A program made the position numbers and the translations under genes. DNA of 64,000 bases. Source: Corynebacterium alimapuense. GTDB lineage: Bacteria > Actinomycetota > Actinomycetes > Mycobacteriales > Mycobacteriaceae. Shown piece by piece: positions 31,052 through 40,549 of the stretch (within the stretch, counting starts at the first letter, position 1; every line of letters begins with the position of its first letter). A model generated the notes under the pieces. It searched no databases. It was not told the origin of the DNA and saw only the letters and a list, made by a program, of their open reading frames with translations. The DNA lies in contig NZ_PTJO01000001.1 in the NCBI RefSeq assembly GCF_003716585.1, positions 124,001 through 188,000 on the forward strand, written 5' to 3'.

Positions 31052-33610
31052 TTAGCCCCGGTTGACGACCAAGCCTTCTCCGTCTTCGGCAAGGTCGACG
31101 GCAACTAGGTCGCCATCCCGGATCTCTCCGGCCAACAGGGCCTTGGCCAAACGATCACCAATGGCCTGCTGAATCAGCCTACGCAACGGACGAGCACCAT
31201 AGGCCGGATCATAGCCACGCTCGCCGAGCCATACCTTCGCTGCCTCAGACACATCCAGCGTCAGTCGACGCCCCGCGAGACGATGTGCCAACTGGTCAAT
31301 CTGGATGCTCACAATATGCGTCAGCTGCTCCTGTGACAACGGATCAAAGATCACCACGTCATCGAGCCGGTTAATGAACTCCGGCTTAAATGCACGCTTG
31401 ACCGCTTCCATCATCTGCTCCCGAGTGCCACCGGCACCCAGGTTAGAGGTGAGGATGAGGATCGTATTGCGGAAGTCCACGGTACGACCCTGACCATCGG
31501 TCAGACGGCCTTCGTCGAGCACCTGCAGCAGAACATCGAAGACATCCTGGTGGGCCTTTTCTACCTCGTCGAACAGCACGACGGTGTAGGGGCGGCGTCG
31601 AACTGCCTCGGTGAGCTGGCCACCGGCGTCATAGCCGACGTATCCCGGAGGGGCACCGACCAAGCGAGCAACGGAGTGCTTCTCACCGTATTCGGACATG
31701 TCGATGCGCACCATGGCACGTTCATCGTCGAAGAGGAACTCTGCCAGCGCCTTGGCCAGCTCGGTTTTACCCACACCCGTAGGCCCTAGGAAGAGGAAGG
31801 AACCGGTCGGACGATTGGGATCGGCGACTCCCGCCCGCGAACGACGAGTGGCATCGGAGACAGCTTGCACAGCCTCCAGCTGACCTACGACTCGGCTGCC
31901 GAGCACCTCCTCCATAGCCAAGAGCTTCTCCGTCTCGCCTTGAAGCATCTTGCCCGCTGGAATGCCGGTCCACGCGGCCACTACCTCAGCGATAGTGTCC
32001 GGGGTGACTTCCTCGGAGAGCATCGCATTATTGGCGCCTTCTGCTAACTCTGCTTGAGACTGAGCAACCTCCTTTTCTAGTTCTGGGATCCGGCCATATC
32101 GCAGTTCAGCAACCCGACCATAGTCACCGTCGCGTTCGGCGATCTCCGATTCTTGGCGGAGCTTTTCCAGTTCTTCCTTGGCGTTTCGCACCTTATCGAT
32201 GGCCGTTTTCTCATTGGTCCACCGTGCAGTGAGTTCACCGAGCTTCTCGCGCTCATCAGCTAGTTCCGAGCGCAGTTTCTCTAGCCGATCCTTCGATGCG
32301 GCATCAGATTCGTTGGCCAGGGCGACTTCTTCGATCTCTAGACGACGCACGATTCGCTCACGCTCGTCGATCTCTTGCGGCGAGGAATCGATCTCCATCC
32401 GCAGCCTGGAAGCAGCTTCATCAACCAAGTCAATGGCCTTATCTGGCAAGAATCGGCTGGTGATATAGCGATCCGAGAGGGTCGCCGCCGCGACTAGCGC
32501 AGAGTCTTGAATACGCACGCCGTGGTGGACTTCATAGCGTTCTTTGAGCCCACGGAGAATACCCACGGCATCTTCCACGCTTGGTTCACCGACGAAGACC
32601 TGCTGGAATCGACGCTCCAGGGCAGCGTCCTTTTCGATGTACTTGCGGTACTCATTGAGCGTGGTGGCACCAACCAACCGCAGTTCACCACGAGCCAGCA
32701 TCGGCTTGATCATGTTGCCAGCGTCCATGGCGGATTCACCGGATGCACCGGCACCAACAATGGTGTGTAGCTCATCGATGAAGGTGACAATCTGCCCATT
32801 GGAGTTTTTAATCTCATCCAAAACTGCCTTGAGCCGCTCCTCGAACTCACCGCGGAACTTCGCACCCGCAACCATCGAACCTAGATCCAGGGAGATCAGC
32901 GTCTTTCCCCGCAGCGATTCTGGGACGTCTCCAGCGATAATGCGCCGTGCCAGTCCCTCAACGATGGCGGTCTTGCCCACGCCAGGTTCACCGATCAAGA
33001 CCGGGTTGTTCTTGGTCCTTCGGCTCAGTACCTGGACTACTCGACGGATCTCCGAATCGCGGCCAATGACTGGGTCAATCTTGCCCTCACGGGCAAGCTT
33101 GGTCAGGTCGGTGGAGTACTTCTCCAATGCTTGGAACTGTCCCTCTGGGTCCTCGCTGGTCACTTTGGAGGCACCACGAACCGAGGGAAATACTCCCTTG
33201 ATCGCGTCATAAGTAGCACCGCGGCTAGTCAACAGCGCGGCAGCATCGGAGGAACCACGGGCGATTGCAGCCAATAGCACCTCAGTGGAGACGTATTCAT
33301 CGCCGAGTTCGCCAGCGAGCTCTTGGGCTGCGGTGAGCACGTTGAGTCCATCGCGGTTGAACGTGGGATTAGCCAGGTTGGCGCCGTCTACCTTTGGGTA
33401 TCCGGCAACCAGTGCACGGGCTTCCCGCAGAACCGTCTCTGGATCAACGCCAGTGGCCTTCAGTACTGGGGCAGCGATGCCGTCTTCTTGCTCCAAGATG
33501 GCAGCCAATAGATGGGCCGGGCGAATATCAGGATTGCCATCTGCGGAAGCCTGCTGCAGGGCATTCTGCAGGGCCTCTTGAGTCTTGGTGGTGGGATTGA
33601 ACGAGCTCAT
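31052..33610 (-). CDS. clpB: Protein disaggregase ClpB
   Basis: This 852-residue Hsp100 ATPase rescues aggregated proteins together with DnaK. The order is an N-terminal Clp repeat domain (1-145); AAA module 1 with Walker [10 protein letters not shown] near 205 and Walker [10 protein letters not shown]; a coiled-coil middle domain (about 405-520, Glu/Arg-rich), which marks ClpB rather than ClpC; and AAA module 2 with GPTGVGKTE near 605 and [10 protein letters not shown]. Length is normal. The upstream region holds a SigH-type promoter and two HAIR elements, so heat-shock control is expected. It shares that control with the dnaK operon at 46-48 kb. Confidence 0.97.
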   Translation of the reverse strand: MSSFNPTTKTQEALQNALQQASADGNPDIRPAHLLAAILEQEDGIAAPVLKATGVDPETVLREARALVAGYPKVDGANLANPTFNRDGLNVLTAAQELAGELGDEYVSTEVLLAAIARGSSDAAALLTSRGATYDAIKGVFPSVRGASKVTSEDPEGQFQALEKYSTDLTKLAREGKIDPVIGRDSEIRRVVQVLSRRTKNNPVLIGEPGVGKTAIVEGLARRIIAGDVPESLRGKTLISLDLGSMVAGAKFRGEFEERLKAVLDEIKNSNGQIVTFIDELHTIVGAGASGESAMDAGNMIKPMLARGELRLVGATTLNEYRKYIEKDAALERRFQQVFVGEPSVEDAVGILRGLKERYEVHHGVRIQDSALVAAATLSDRYITSRFLPDKAIDLVDEAASRLRMEIDSSPQEIDERERIVRRLEIEEVALANESDAASKDRLEKLRSELADEREKLGELTARWTNEKTAIDKVRNAKEELEKLRQESEIAERDGDYGRVAELRYGRIPELEKEVAQSQAELAEGANNAMLSEEVTPDTIAEVVAAWTGIPAGKMLQGETEKLLAMEEVLGSRVVGQLEAVQAVSDATRRSRAGVADPNRPTGSFLFLGPTGVGKTELAKALAEFLFDDERAMVRIDMSEYGEKHSVARLVGAPPGYVGYDAGGQLTEAVRRRPYTVVLFDEVEKAHQDVFDVLLQVLDEGRLTDGQGRTVDFRNTILILTSNLGAGGTREQMMEAVKRAFKPEFINRLDDVVIFDPLSQEQLTHIVSIQIDQLAHRLAGRRLTLDVSEAAKVWLGERGYDPAYGARPLRRLIQQAIGDRLAKALLAGEIRDGDLVAVDLAEDGEGLVVNRG

Positions 33611-33654
33611 TGCACGTTTCCTTTCTCTATATCCGTTTGTCTACTACTAGTAGT

Positions 33655-33680
33655 AACGCTTTAAGAGTTGAGTCTGTTCC
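33655..33680 (-). promoter_or_regulatory. SigH-type promoter of clpB
   Basis: On the minus strand GGAA (33677-33680) and CGTT (33655-33658) are separated by 18 bases, matching the corynebacterial SigH consensus GGAA-N18-20-GTT. The start codon is 45 bases downstream of the -10. SigH controls clpB in C. glutamicum. The -35 lies inside the first HAIR element. A 12-bp palindrome (ACTACTAGTAGT, 33643-33654) directly follows the -10 and would fall at the transcript start. Confidence 0.7.
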
Positions 33681-33687
33681 ACTCAAG
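33667..33687. promoter_or_regulatory. HAIR element (HspR operator) 1 of clpB
   Basis: GTTGAGT-N7-ACTCAAG matches the HAIR consensus CTTGAGT-N7-ACTCAAG at 13 of 14 positions. It overlaps the SigH -35, so HspR binding would block initiation. The matching repressor gene is at 43777-44193. Confidence 0.85.
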
Positions 33688-33697
33688 GGGGATTTTC

Positions 33698-33718
33698 TTT
33701 GAGTCTCTCACGCTCAAG
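33698..33718. promoter_or_regulatory. HAIR element (HspR operator) 2 of clpB
   Basis: TTTGAGT-N7-GCTCAAG matches the HAIR consensus at 12 of 14 positions. It begins 10 bases beyond the first element, so the two sites are about three helical turns apart centre to centre (31 bases), a spacing suited to cooperative binding. Confidence 0.75.
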
Positions 33719-33740
33719 TTTAGGCCTTTCCCGCACATGA

Positions 33741-33790
33741 CGACGCCCCCGCGGCCGCAGACTAGGCAGACGGCGTGCACGGGGGCGTCG
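33741..33790 (-). terminator. Large G/C-rich stem-loop after the GltS-like gene
   Basis: Perfect 11-bp arms CGACGCCCCCG and CGGGGGCGTCG enclose 28 bases. It lies 14 bases downstream of the GltS-like gene and upstream of clpB. No clear T-run follows. Its plan, long stem and 28-base loop, matches the clpB-side structure at 30960. Confidence 0.6.
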
Positions 33791-33804
33791 AGAAGCTACA
33801 GAAG

Positions 33805-35154
33805 TCAATTATCAGCCTTGGCCGCAGTCCTAGCCTGTTGCCCCGGCGTCCAGCCAAGAGCGATCGGGGCGATGATCACTACCAACGCAATCAGCAGAGA
33901 AATCCATCCCAACCCCGCAGTAAGTCCAGCAATCACCGCGATGGGAGCCAGAATGGTCATACCGATCTCGAAAGGAGCGAACCCAACGTAGGCGACACCG
34001 TATTCATTGAGCGTGCCGGATTTGAGTTTTGGATCGACGATCTTAAGCAGCGCGATACCGGTAGCAACCGCTGCGGTCGCCCAGCCCCACGAGAAGATGC
34101 CCCGCTCCAGCCACTGCTCTCCGAAAAATTCTGGGGAGAGCACGAAAAAGATAAACAAACAGTAGACAATGCCCAAGACAAAGAGCACCACCAGAGGAAT
34201 CCAGTAGTCGGCGATGGCTGCCGGAATAATAGAGGCCACGCCGAATGCGATGAGATAGTCAGTAGCCGCACCCGATAGCGAGTTAACTGTCTTTTTATCC
34301 AGATATTCTCGGCGACCCACCAGGCTAAGAAAAAGCCTGCCTAGCAGCCCCACTACGAACGACATCGCGAACAATGGGATCGAGGTATTCGGAAAAATAC
34401 CTGTAATTACCTCGTTAATCAGGTAGGCAAGCATGACCGTCACCACGATAAATCCCAGGTGCAAAGTCAACGGCTCAATGGCAGAAGGATTAGTAGTGGC
34501 CCTACCAATCGAAGGACGTTGCTCTAAGTCCTCGATATATCCGGAACGCAGCTCCCAGGGCAGTTTCTTGGGCATGGTGGAGCTTCGCTCGGTACGAATT
34601 CCCCAGCTGGCAAAGATGAGACCACCGACAATCGCGGAGAGAGTACCCACCGTCGCCGCAGTAAAGCCCAAGGAACTCGCCGCCACTGCACCAGTTGCCT
34701 CGAGCGATGTACCCACCGCTGCGGCAGTGCCGAAACCTCCGATGAAGCCGACCGGAAGCATCATTCCGAACCAATCATCGGTGCCGAAAACCGGCGCGAA
34801 TAGATACACACCCAGCAGAATGAATAGTCCCCACTGGCCCATAAACATGCCGGTCGAGAAAGCCCACATGTTCCTGGCTCCAGTACGCACCGAAGAAGAT
34901 AGATCCATCGAATACGCCATGGAAGCGAACACAAAAGCAATCAACAGGGAGGTATAGGTTCCTATTTGGTCAGAAAAGCCGATCCAACCCAGCACCTCCG
35001 GCCCGAATATCAGTCCGAGTAATCCTGCTGTGATCGAGGCCGGCAGTAATAGGCGCTGAAAGAAGCCGACCTTGCGTCGCAGAACGTTGCCGATGACTAA
35101 CAGCAACGAAATCCAACCGACGTCGATAAGCAGGCTGTAGGGGGTGTAGTCCAT
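33805..35154 (-). CDS. GltS-like sodium:carboxylate (glutamate) symporter
   Basis: This 449-residue protein has 10-12 hydrophobic helices in two repeats. LLPASITAGLLGLIFGPEVLGW and MMLPVGFIGGFGTAAAVGTSLEATG resemble the glutamate:Na+ symporter family (COG0786), in which Gly-rich re-entrant loops recur in each half. A second loop, VNSLSGAATDYLIAFGVASI, supports this. The longest frame begins at 35193, but MDYTPYSLLIDVGW at 35154 gives a typical N-terminus. AAGGAAG is about 12 bases upstream. The substrate is assumed to be a dicarboxylate or glutamate, with modest certainty. Confidence 0.7.
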   Translation of the reverse strand: MDYTPYSLLIDVGWISLLLVIGNVLRRKVGFFQRLLLPASITAGLLGLIFGPEVLGWIGFSDQIGTYTSLLIAFVFASMAYSMDLSSSVRTGARNMWAFSTGMFMGQWGLFILLGVYLFAPVFGTDDWFGMMLPVGFIGGFGTAAAVGTSLEATGAVAASSLGFTAATVGTLSAIVGGLIFASWGIRTERSSTMPKKLPWELRSGYIEDLEQRPSIGRATTNPSAIEPLTLHLGFIVVTVMLAYLINEVITGIFPNTSIPLFAMSFVVGLLGRLFLSLVGRREYLDKKTVNSLSGAATDYLIAFGVASIIPAAIADYWIPLVVLFVLGIVYCLFIFFVLSPEFFGEQWLERGIFSWGWATAAVATGIALLKIVDPKLKSGTLNEYGVAYVGFAPFEIGMTILAPIAVIAGLTAGLGWISLLIALVVIIAPIALGWTPGQQARTAAKADN

Positions 35155-35316
35155 GACGACATTCACTTCCTTCCGGGATACAAGGACCAGCAAACCTTGG
35201 TTAACAGCTGCGTACAGCTAGTAACATCTTTGCGGCTAAGAAGGTCACGATATCGAACCCGACCCCGAAAAACCTATCTACAGCTCATCGTGGAAGTAGT
35301 GACCGGAATAGACAGG

Positions 35317-36264
35317 TTAAAGCTGGTCGACGAAGTCTCTCGCGATGACGGTCGGCTCCGCCTTTTCTTCACCGACGTTGCGCAGGTTCATCGCCACTAG
35401 AGAATCAGTAGTCAGCGATTCACTAGCTTCGTTAACGGCATCCAATGCCTCCTGCGGCACCGCATCTGCACGCAGTAGTGGAAGGACATTCTGCGGCAGG
35501 ATCAGCTGCTCCGGATCATCGAGCGTGACCAGATCAATCTCGTTGCCAGCCGAATCCAACAGCGGCGAGGTGGTGTAAATATTGGCCACTTCAGCCGCAC
35601 CTTCGAGCAAGGTAGCGATCGTCAGCGGGCCGCCGCCATCAGAGATCGGAACTACGGTGACCTTCTCGGAATCCACTCCGTAGATATCCGTCAAACCTTG
35701 GGGCCCATAGGGCCGTTCCGCCAGCTCCGGGTTGCCCGCGATACGAACCTGCTCCACGTTGTTCAAGTCGCCTAAGGAAGCAAGCTGATACTGATCGGCC
35801 AACTCACGAGTCACCCGGTAGGAATCTTGCGACTGCCCCTCAGCCAGATTTCCAACGCTTAGATCCTCGGGCAAAGACTGCTCTAGAGCAGCATAAACAT
35901 CATCAGCACTTGAGCCTGCTCCGAGCTCAGTTCCACCGGAATCCGCGAGATAGTACTGAGCGAGATTGCCACTATATTCAGGTACGAGATCGACGCTTCC
36001 CTCTTCAAGGGCGCGAAGGTAGACCTCCCGAGAACCAATGCCAGAGGTGACCTCGACGTCGAAGCCAGCATCGGTCAACGCAGCGGCCCACACTTGGCCG
36101 ATGATCTCGGACTCTGGGAAATTCGCAGTACCGATGACGATCGTCTCATCATCACCTGCCGCTGAATCCCCGCCACTAATGGGGTCTTCCGAAGCGCAGG
36201 CGGACAAAGTCAGAGCAAAAACTGTCGTGGCCGCGATGGCGGCGTGACGTAGGCGGATCCTCAT
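35317..36264 (-). CDS. Osmoprotectant ABC transporter substrate-binding lipoprotein
   Basis: This 315-residue exported lipoprotein has a signal peptide ending in LSAC, with Cys23 lipidated. The rest is an OpuAC/QAT-type binding domain: IVIGTANFPESEIIGQVWAAAL, followed by VDLVPEYSGNLAQYY. Such proteins bind glycine betaine, choline or related compounds. Its ATG overlaps the upstream permease stop by 4 bases, making it the last gene of a four-gene operon (ATPase, permease, permease, binding protein). The exact ligand is not deducible. Confidence 0.85.
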   Translation of the reverse strand: MRIRLRHAAIAATTVFALTLSACASEDPISGGDSAAGDDETIVIGTANFPESEIIGQVWAAALTDAGFDVEVTSGIGSREVYLRALEEGSVDLVPEYSGNLAQYYLADSGGTELGAGSSADDVYAALEQSLPEDLSVGNLAEGQSQDSYRVTRELADQYQLASLGDLNNVEQVRIAGNPELAERPYGPQGLTDIYGVDSEKVTVVPISDGGGPLTIATLLEGAAEVANIYTTSPLLDSAGNEIDLVTLDDPEQLILPQNVLPLLRADAVPQEALDAVNEASESLTTDSLVAMNLRNVGEEKAEPTVIARDFVDQL

Positions 36265-36935
36265 GAGGTACTCCCTCGGGGTCGAAGTTGACGTTGCAAG
36301 CCAGCCAGGGCCAGATCCACCACCAGCGCGAGTGCGGTAACTAACAAAGCTCCCGCGAGCATCTGCGGATAATCTTGCAGCGCCAGCCCGTCAATGAGAT
36401 AGCGGCCCAAGCCTGACAACCCAATGTAGGCGACCACAGTGGCTGTTGCTAGCACCTGAACCACACAAGATCGCAGACCACCAACCATGGTGGAAGCAGC
36501 TAAGGGCAATTCCACCTCTAGGAGAATTTGTCGTTCGCTGTAGCCTGCGGCACGTGCGGAATCAGTCACGGATTGGGGTACCGATACTATTCCGGAGACA
36601 AAACCCGCCAACAGTGGTGGCACCGCCAAAATAACCAACACGATGGTCGCTGGAATCAGCGGAAGCCGGACTCCGAAGCTCAACTCCACCGTCAACCAGG
36701 TCAGCAGCCCTAGAGAGGGCAAAGCACGCAGGGCTCCAGCAGTGGCAATGACACTATCGGCAGCTTTTCGAGTGTGGCCCACCCATAATCCTAAGGGCAA
36801 AGCAATCAGTAGTGCCGCGCCCACTGCTAGGCAGGTGTAGAGCAGGTGGTCTTGGATGCGCTGAGCAATACCTCCCGCTCCAGACCAATTTGCGGGATCG
36901 GCAAGGAACTCCCAGGCTAAGGCGAATTGATTCAT
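36261..36935 (-). CDS. Osmoprotectant ABC transporter permease 2
   Basis: This 224-residue BPD-type permease has about six helices. The EAA-loop region SVTDSARAAGYSERQILLEVELPLA is clear, and ALPSLGLLTWLTVEL is typical of OpuCB/ProW-like subunits. ATG at 36935 (MNQFALAWEFL) overlaps the previous permease stop by 4 bases and is preferred to a longer in-frame start. It pairs with the permease at 36932-37576 to form the membrane channel. Confidence 0.85.
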   Translation of the reverse strand: MNQFALAWEFLADPANWSGAGGIAQRIQDHLLYTCLAVGAALLIALPLGLWVGHTRKAADSVIATAGALRALPSLGLLTWLTVELSFGVRLPLIPATIVLVILAVPPLLAGFVSGIVSVPQSVTDSARAAGYSERQILLEVELPLAASTMVGGLRSCVVQVLATATVVAYIGLSGLGRYLIDGLALQDYPQMLAGALLVTALALVVDLALAGLQRQLRPRGSTS

Positions 36936-37576
36936 CCTCGGCTCCTTGACCACGGCATCAGCAGGCGTCCGGCGGCTACTAGGAGCAAGTCCAATGCCAC
37001 TGCCAACAGCACCGTCCCGAGCAATCCCGCCATGATCTGAGTGGGAAAGGAGCGTTGAAAGCCCTCGGTAAATAGCGTGCCCAGCGAAGAAACACCGATC
37101 AGCGCACCAACCGAGACCAGGCTGATGGTCGAGGCTGAGACCACTCGGATTCCAGAGAGCAGGCCAGGCCCGGCAAGGGGCAGTTCCACTGAGAGCACTC
37201 GCTTCCAGGCCGGGTAACCAGTAGCTACGGCAGCCTGTCGAACATCTTCCGGCACCGTATCGAAGGCATCAGCTGCGGATCTCACCTGCAGTGCCAACCC
37301 GTAAAGGGTCATCGCGACTATGACATTGAGCGGAGAGAGAATCGAGGTGCCCAGAATAAGCGGCATGACCACAAAAAGCGCCAGTGAAGGAATGACATAG
37401 AGCATCCCAGCAGCCACCACCAGGATTTCTCGGGTCGGGCGATGATAATGAGCAAGCCATCCGATCGGCAAAGCTAGAAAGAACGACGCCACGATCGCTG
37501 GCCATGAGAGCACAAAGTGCGCCCAGGCCAGCTCACCAAGACGATCGGCATTATCGATAATCCAGTCCCACCTCAT
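36932..37576 (-). CDS. Osmoprotectant ABC transporter permease 1
   Basis: This 214-residue BPD-type permease has the EAA loop VPEDVRQAAVATGYPAWKRVLSVELPLA. GMLYVIPSLALFVVMPLILG is the OpuC-type segment. About five to six helices are predicted. Start and stop each overlap neighbours by 4 bases (ATGA), so the operon is tightly coupled. Confidence 0.86.
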   Translation of the reverse strand: MRWDWIIDNADRLGELAWAHFVLSWPAIVASFFLALPIGWLAHYHRPTREILVVAAGMLYVIPSLALFVVMPLILGTSILSPLNVIVAMTLYGLALQVRSAADAFDTVPEDVRQAAVATGYPAWKRVLSVELPLAGPGLLSGIRVVSASTISLVSVGALIGVSSLGTLFTEGFQRSFPTQIMAGLLGTVLLAVALDLLLVAAGRLLMPWSRSRG

Positions 37577-38379
37577 TCGAGAACCCCACGAACCCGACCA
37601 TGTCGATCCACCAGCAGCTGTTTTCCACCATGCTGGCGTATTTGAAGGCTGTGTGACTCCGCCCCGATAAAGTCTCGGACCCGCTCATTGGCAGGGTCAG
37701 TAACAAATTGTTCGGCGGTCCCGGATTGTTCAATTTTTCCTGAGCCACCCAGTAGAACGATCTGATCGCCGAGCAAGAATGCCTCGTCGATGTCATGGGT
37801 GACCATGAGAATGGTCTTGGGGTCTCGGTCCTGCAGTGTCAGGATCTCTTCTTGTAACCCGCGACGAACCACTGGGTCCACTGCGCCGAACGGCTCATCC
37901 ATCAGAATAATGTCGGGGTCTGCGACCAAACCACGAGCAACTCCGACTCGTTGTGCTTGTCCGCCGGAGAGCTCTCCCGGATAGCGCGGAGCAAGTTCAG
38001 GCTCGAGGCCGACCAATTCCATCATCTCTGCGGCGCGCTCGCGGGCATCCTTCTTGTTAGCTCCATTGAGCCTGGCCACTACCGCAATATTGTCGGTCAC
38101 TGTCCGGTGTGGCAATAGACCAGAGTGTTGCATCACGTAGCCAATAGATCGGCGTAGTTCCACTGGGTCGGTGTCTGCGACATCGTGGCCTCGGACCAGG
38201 ATTTTTCCTGAATCTGGCTCAATCATCCGATTGACCATCCGCAACAAAGTGGTCTTCCCGCAACCGGAAGGACCAACGAACACCGTGGTAGAACCCTGTT
38301 CCACGCGATGATTAAAGCTCTCAATAGCCGGTGTTGTCGACCCTGAGTATGTCTTGACCACGTGCTCAAACTCGATCAT
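37573..38379 (-). CDS. Osmoprotectant ABC transporter ATP-binding protein
   Basis: This 268-residue ATPase has Walker A GPSGCGKTT (36-44), signature LSGGQAQRVGVARGL and Walker B IILMDEPFGAVDPVVR. It is of the QAT/ProV-OpuCA type, but ends before the tandem CBS domains that sense ionic strength in OpuA and OpuCA. Osmotic gating, if present, must therefore work otherwise. First gene of the four-gene operon. Confidence 0.9.
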   Translation of the reverse strand: MIEFEHVVKTYSGSTTPAIESFNHRVEQGSTTVFVGPSGCGKTTLLRMVNRMIEPDSGKILVRGHDVADTDPVELRRSIGYVMQHSGLLPHRTVTDNIAVVARLNGANKKDARERAAEMMELVGLEPELAPRYPGELSGGQAQRVGVARGLVADPDIILMDEPFGAVDPVVRRGLQEEILTLQDRDPKTILMVTHDIDEAFLLGDQIVLLGGSGKIEQSGTAEQFVTDPANERVRDFIGAESHSLQIRQHGGKQLLVDRHGRVRGVLE

Positions 38380-38481
38380 GCCAACGCCTCCCGGCCATCC
38401 TATTTTCCGTAGCAGCCCAGTTTAGGCATATCTAGCGTCTGGTTCGAGAGTTCTCTAGAACACCGGCGCCCCTACGCGGGC

Positions 38482-39660
38482 ATGATAGAAGTCATGGATT
38501 CGCTCACCCTCGCCGATACCGGCGCTTTCCTGCGTGAACATGGCCCAGATTTCCGGGACGTGGTCCAGCAACGTCTATATCAAGATGTTCTCGAATCTCG
38601 CCAAGTGTTCCCTATCGCGCTCAGACATACGCACTTAGAGCTTGCCGACGCCCTGGCCTGGGTCCTTGAGCGCACCTCTTGTTCTGGGAAGATACCGAAA
38701 AGTGTGCTCCAGCGTTTGCAACAACTGGGCCAGGACCATCGCCGTCATGGTTTTCCAGCGGAGATTTACCCAGCTTTTTCTACCGCACTTCAGCATGGCT
38801 TAGCCGTACTCGGCGCCCCGCACTCGAACGCTGCCGGAGTAGCGATAGACACCATCTGTGGTGTGATGGCACAAGCCGCCACCACCGCTGATCTCAACGG
38901 CATCGTTTCGGCCTATTCCGCCGAGGTCTTGGGCGTACAAAGACGCAGTAGGCGGATTAGCGTGGTGCTGCTGGAATCTGGACTACCGGTGGATTATCAG
39001 CCAGGTCAACATCTGCCAGTGACCACTTCTTACCTGCCCGGGGTGTGGAGAATGCTCTCCCCCGCCCTGCCCAGTAATGATTTCGGACAAATGGAATTCC
39101 ATATCCAAGCGGTGGAGGGAAGCGATATCGCCCAGCTGATGGCCACGCCCAAACCTGGTGACTATTGGACGTTCGGATCAGCGCGCGGAAATCTCAGTGT
39201 CAGTGGCGAAAGAGACATCCTGATGATCGCGCATGGCACTGGTCTAGCTCCTCTTCGGGCAATCTTGTTCGACATGCTCCATTGGCAGCATCGCCCACGG
39301 GTGCACTTATTCGTGGCTGCTGAGTATCCCGGGGAGCTCTACGACCTCATGGGACTATGGAATCTGGCCGCGGTGAGTACTTGGCTATCGGTAATCCCCG
39401 TGGTTGAACATGAGCAGGATGCCTGGTGGGTCGGCGCTACTGAAACTTCCCATGCCCCCCAAGGCTTACATCTGCAGGTGTCCGGGCACGTCGGTGAGGT
39501 GGTGGCTTCTTATGGCGCATGGGCCGATAGAGAAATCCTAGTCGTTGGTGAACCTCGTGGAGTGCAAGCAACGGTGGCATCACTCATCGCTGGGGGCACC
39601 CCCGCTGCCCATATCCAATCGGAAGCGTGGGAGAACACGGACGATTGGCCTAGGTCATAA
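38482..39660 (+). CDS. Flavohaemoprotein-like globin/reductase
   Basis: This 392-residue protein has an N-terminal globin-like part (about 1-145) with RLYQDVLE, matching helix B of flavohaemoglobins, and LGQDHRRHGFPAEIYPAF, which holds the expected proximal His. A ferredoxin-reductase-type FAD/NAD half follows (about 150-392) with VDYQPGQHLPV and ILMIAHGTGLAPLRAIL. The FAD motif RxYS reads RMLS, with Tyr replaced by Leu. Classic family members detoxify nitric oxide; because of this change and the overall divergence, that activity is uncertain. A second ATG at 38494 is possible. It is convergent with a nitrilase gene, overlapping by 6 bases. Confidence 0.72.
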   Translation: MIEVMDSLTLADTGAFLREHGPDFRDVVQQRLYQDVLESRQVFPIALRHTHLELADALAWVLERTSCSGKIPKSVLQRLQQLGQDHRRHGFPAEIYPAFSTALQHGLAVLGAPHSNAAGVAIDTICGVMAQAATTADLNGIVSAYSAEVLGVQRRSRRISVVLLESGLPVDYQPGQHLPVTTSYLPGVWRMLSPALPSNDFGQMEFHIQAVEGSDIAQLMATPKPGDYWTFGSARGNLSVSGERDILMIAHGTGLAPLRAILFDMLHWQHRPRVHLFVAAEYPGELYDLMGLWNLAAVSTWLSVIPVVEHEQDAWWVGATETSHAPQGLHLQVSGHVGEVVASYGAWADREILVVGEPRGVQATVASLIAGGTPAAHIQSEAWENTDDWPRS

Positions 39661-40458
39661 CACTGGAAGCGACTTCCGGGCTCGGGCTACCTGTTCTAGG
39701 TCCAGATCATAAATGACAATCTCTGGACCAAAGCCGGCTTCCACTTCTCGACGTCCCGTCGGGCCGATGACGCAGGAGTGCCCAATGCCAGTTGGTCCCG
39801 AGGCCTGCCCCGCCGATGACGCTCCCCCTGGCCGAGCCTGTCCAGCAGCCAGAATCCACACCGTGGAATCCAAACCACGGGCGGCGGTGAGAATGCGCCA
39901 CTGATCGAGCTTTCCCGGCCCATCCATCCAGCTAGTGGGCAGCGCAATCACTTCAGCTCCCCGGCGCGCTAACTCGCGAAATTGTTCGGGGAAGCGAATG
40001 TCATAACAAGTGGCTACCCCGACGGTTGATCCCTCGACCTCAAAGGTAACCAAGTCCTTGCCTGGCTTGACGGTATCGGATTCGCGGTAATTATAGGCGT
40101 CGAAAGTATGAATCTTGTCGTAGCCTAAGTGCTGATCAGGGCAGGTAATCAGCGCGGTGTTATGCACCCGCTGAATGGTCTTTCCCTGGCGATCAATGGT
40201 GTCAGCTGGTCGAAACATCCCGGCTACCACGGTTACATTGAGGGCCCGCGCGGTGTCCTGCAGACCAGTGGCGAATGCGCCGTCAAGCTCTTGGGCCTGG
40301 GTGTCTAGCCGGCCAGAGTCGAAGGCTTGACTGGTGGCCTCTGGCAGCACAATCAGCTTCGCGCCCTGGCTTGCTGCTTGTTTGATCTTTGATTGGGCTA
40401 GCGCAAGATTAGCGACGATATCGTCGCTGGACTGTAATTGCACGATTCCGATTCTCAT
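39655..40458 (-). CDS. Carbon-nitrogen hydrolase (nitrilase superfamily)
   Basis: This 267-residue hydrolase has the Glu-Lys-Cys triad in context: Glu in VLPEATSQ, Lys in GYDKIHTFDAY and Cys in VATCYDIRFPEQFRELA. The RFPE sequence places it near omega-amidase/Nit-type enzymes, which hydrolyse deaminated glutathione or omega-amides of 2-oxo acids. The frame extends to 40590, but MRIGIVQLQSS at 40458 is the family N-terminus. It is divergent from the two-gene DUF1023 unit, and about 90 bases separate the starts. Confidence 0.87.
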   Translation of the reverse strand: MRIGIVQLQSSDDIVANLALAQSKIKQAASQGAKLIVLPEATSQAFDSGRLDTQAQELDGAFATGLQDTARALNVTVVAGMFRPADTIDRQGKTIQRVHNTALITCPDQHLGYDKIHTFDAYNYRESDTVKPGKDLVTFEVEGSTVGVATCYDIRFPEQFRELARRGAEVIALPTSWMDGPGKLDQWRILTAARGLDSTVWILAAGQARPGGASSAGQASGPTGIGHSCVIGPTGRREVEAGFGPEIVIYDLDLEQVARARKSLPVL

Positions 40459-40549
40459 GGCCACCACGATATGTGGATGCCCATGAGTTATCCACAGTTT
40501 GGCCAGGAACCCAGTTGGTATGGTGCTGGCTTTGTCGGAGACTATCGCC

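Noticed and set aside
33775..34278. 167-codon plus-strand frame inside the GltS-like gene
   Set aside because: Hydrophilic shadow of a membrane-protein gene; the opposite strand encodes clear transmembrane repeats.
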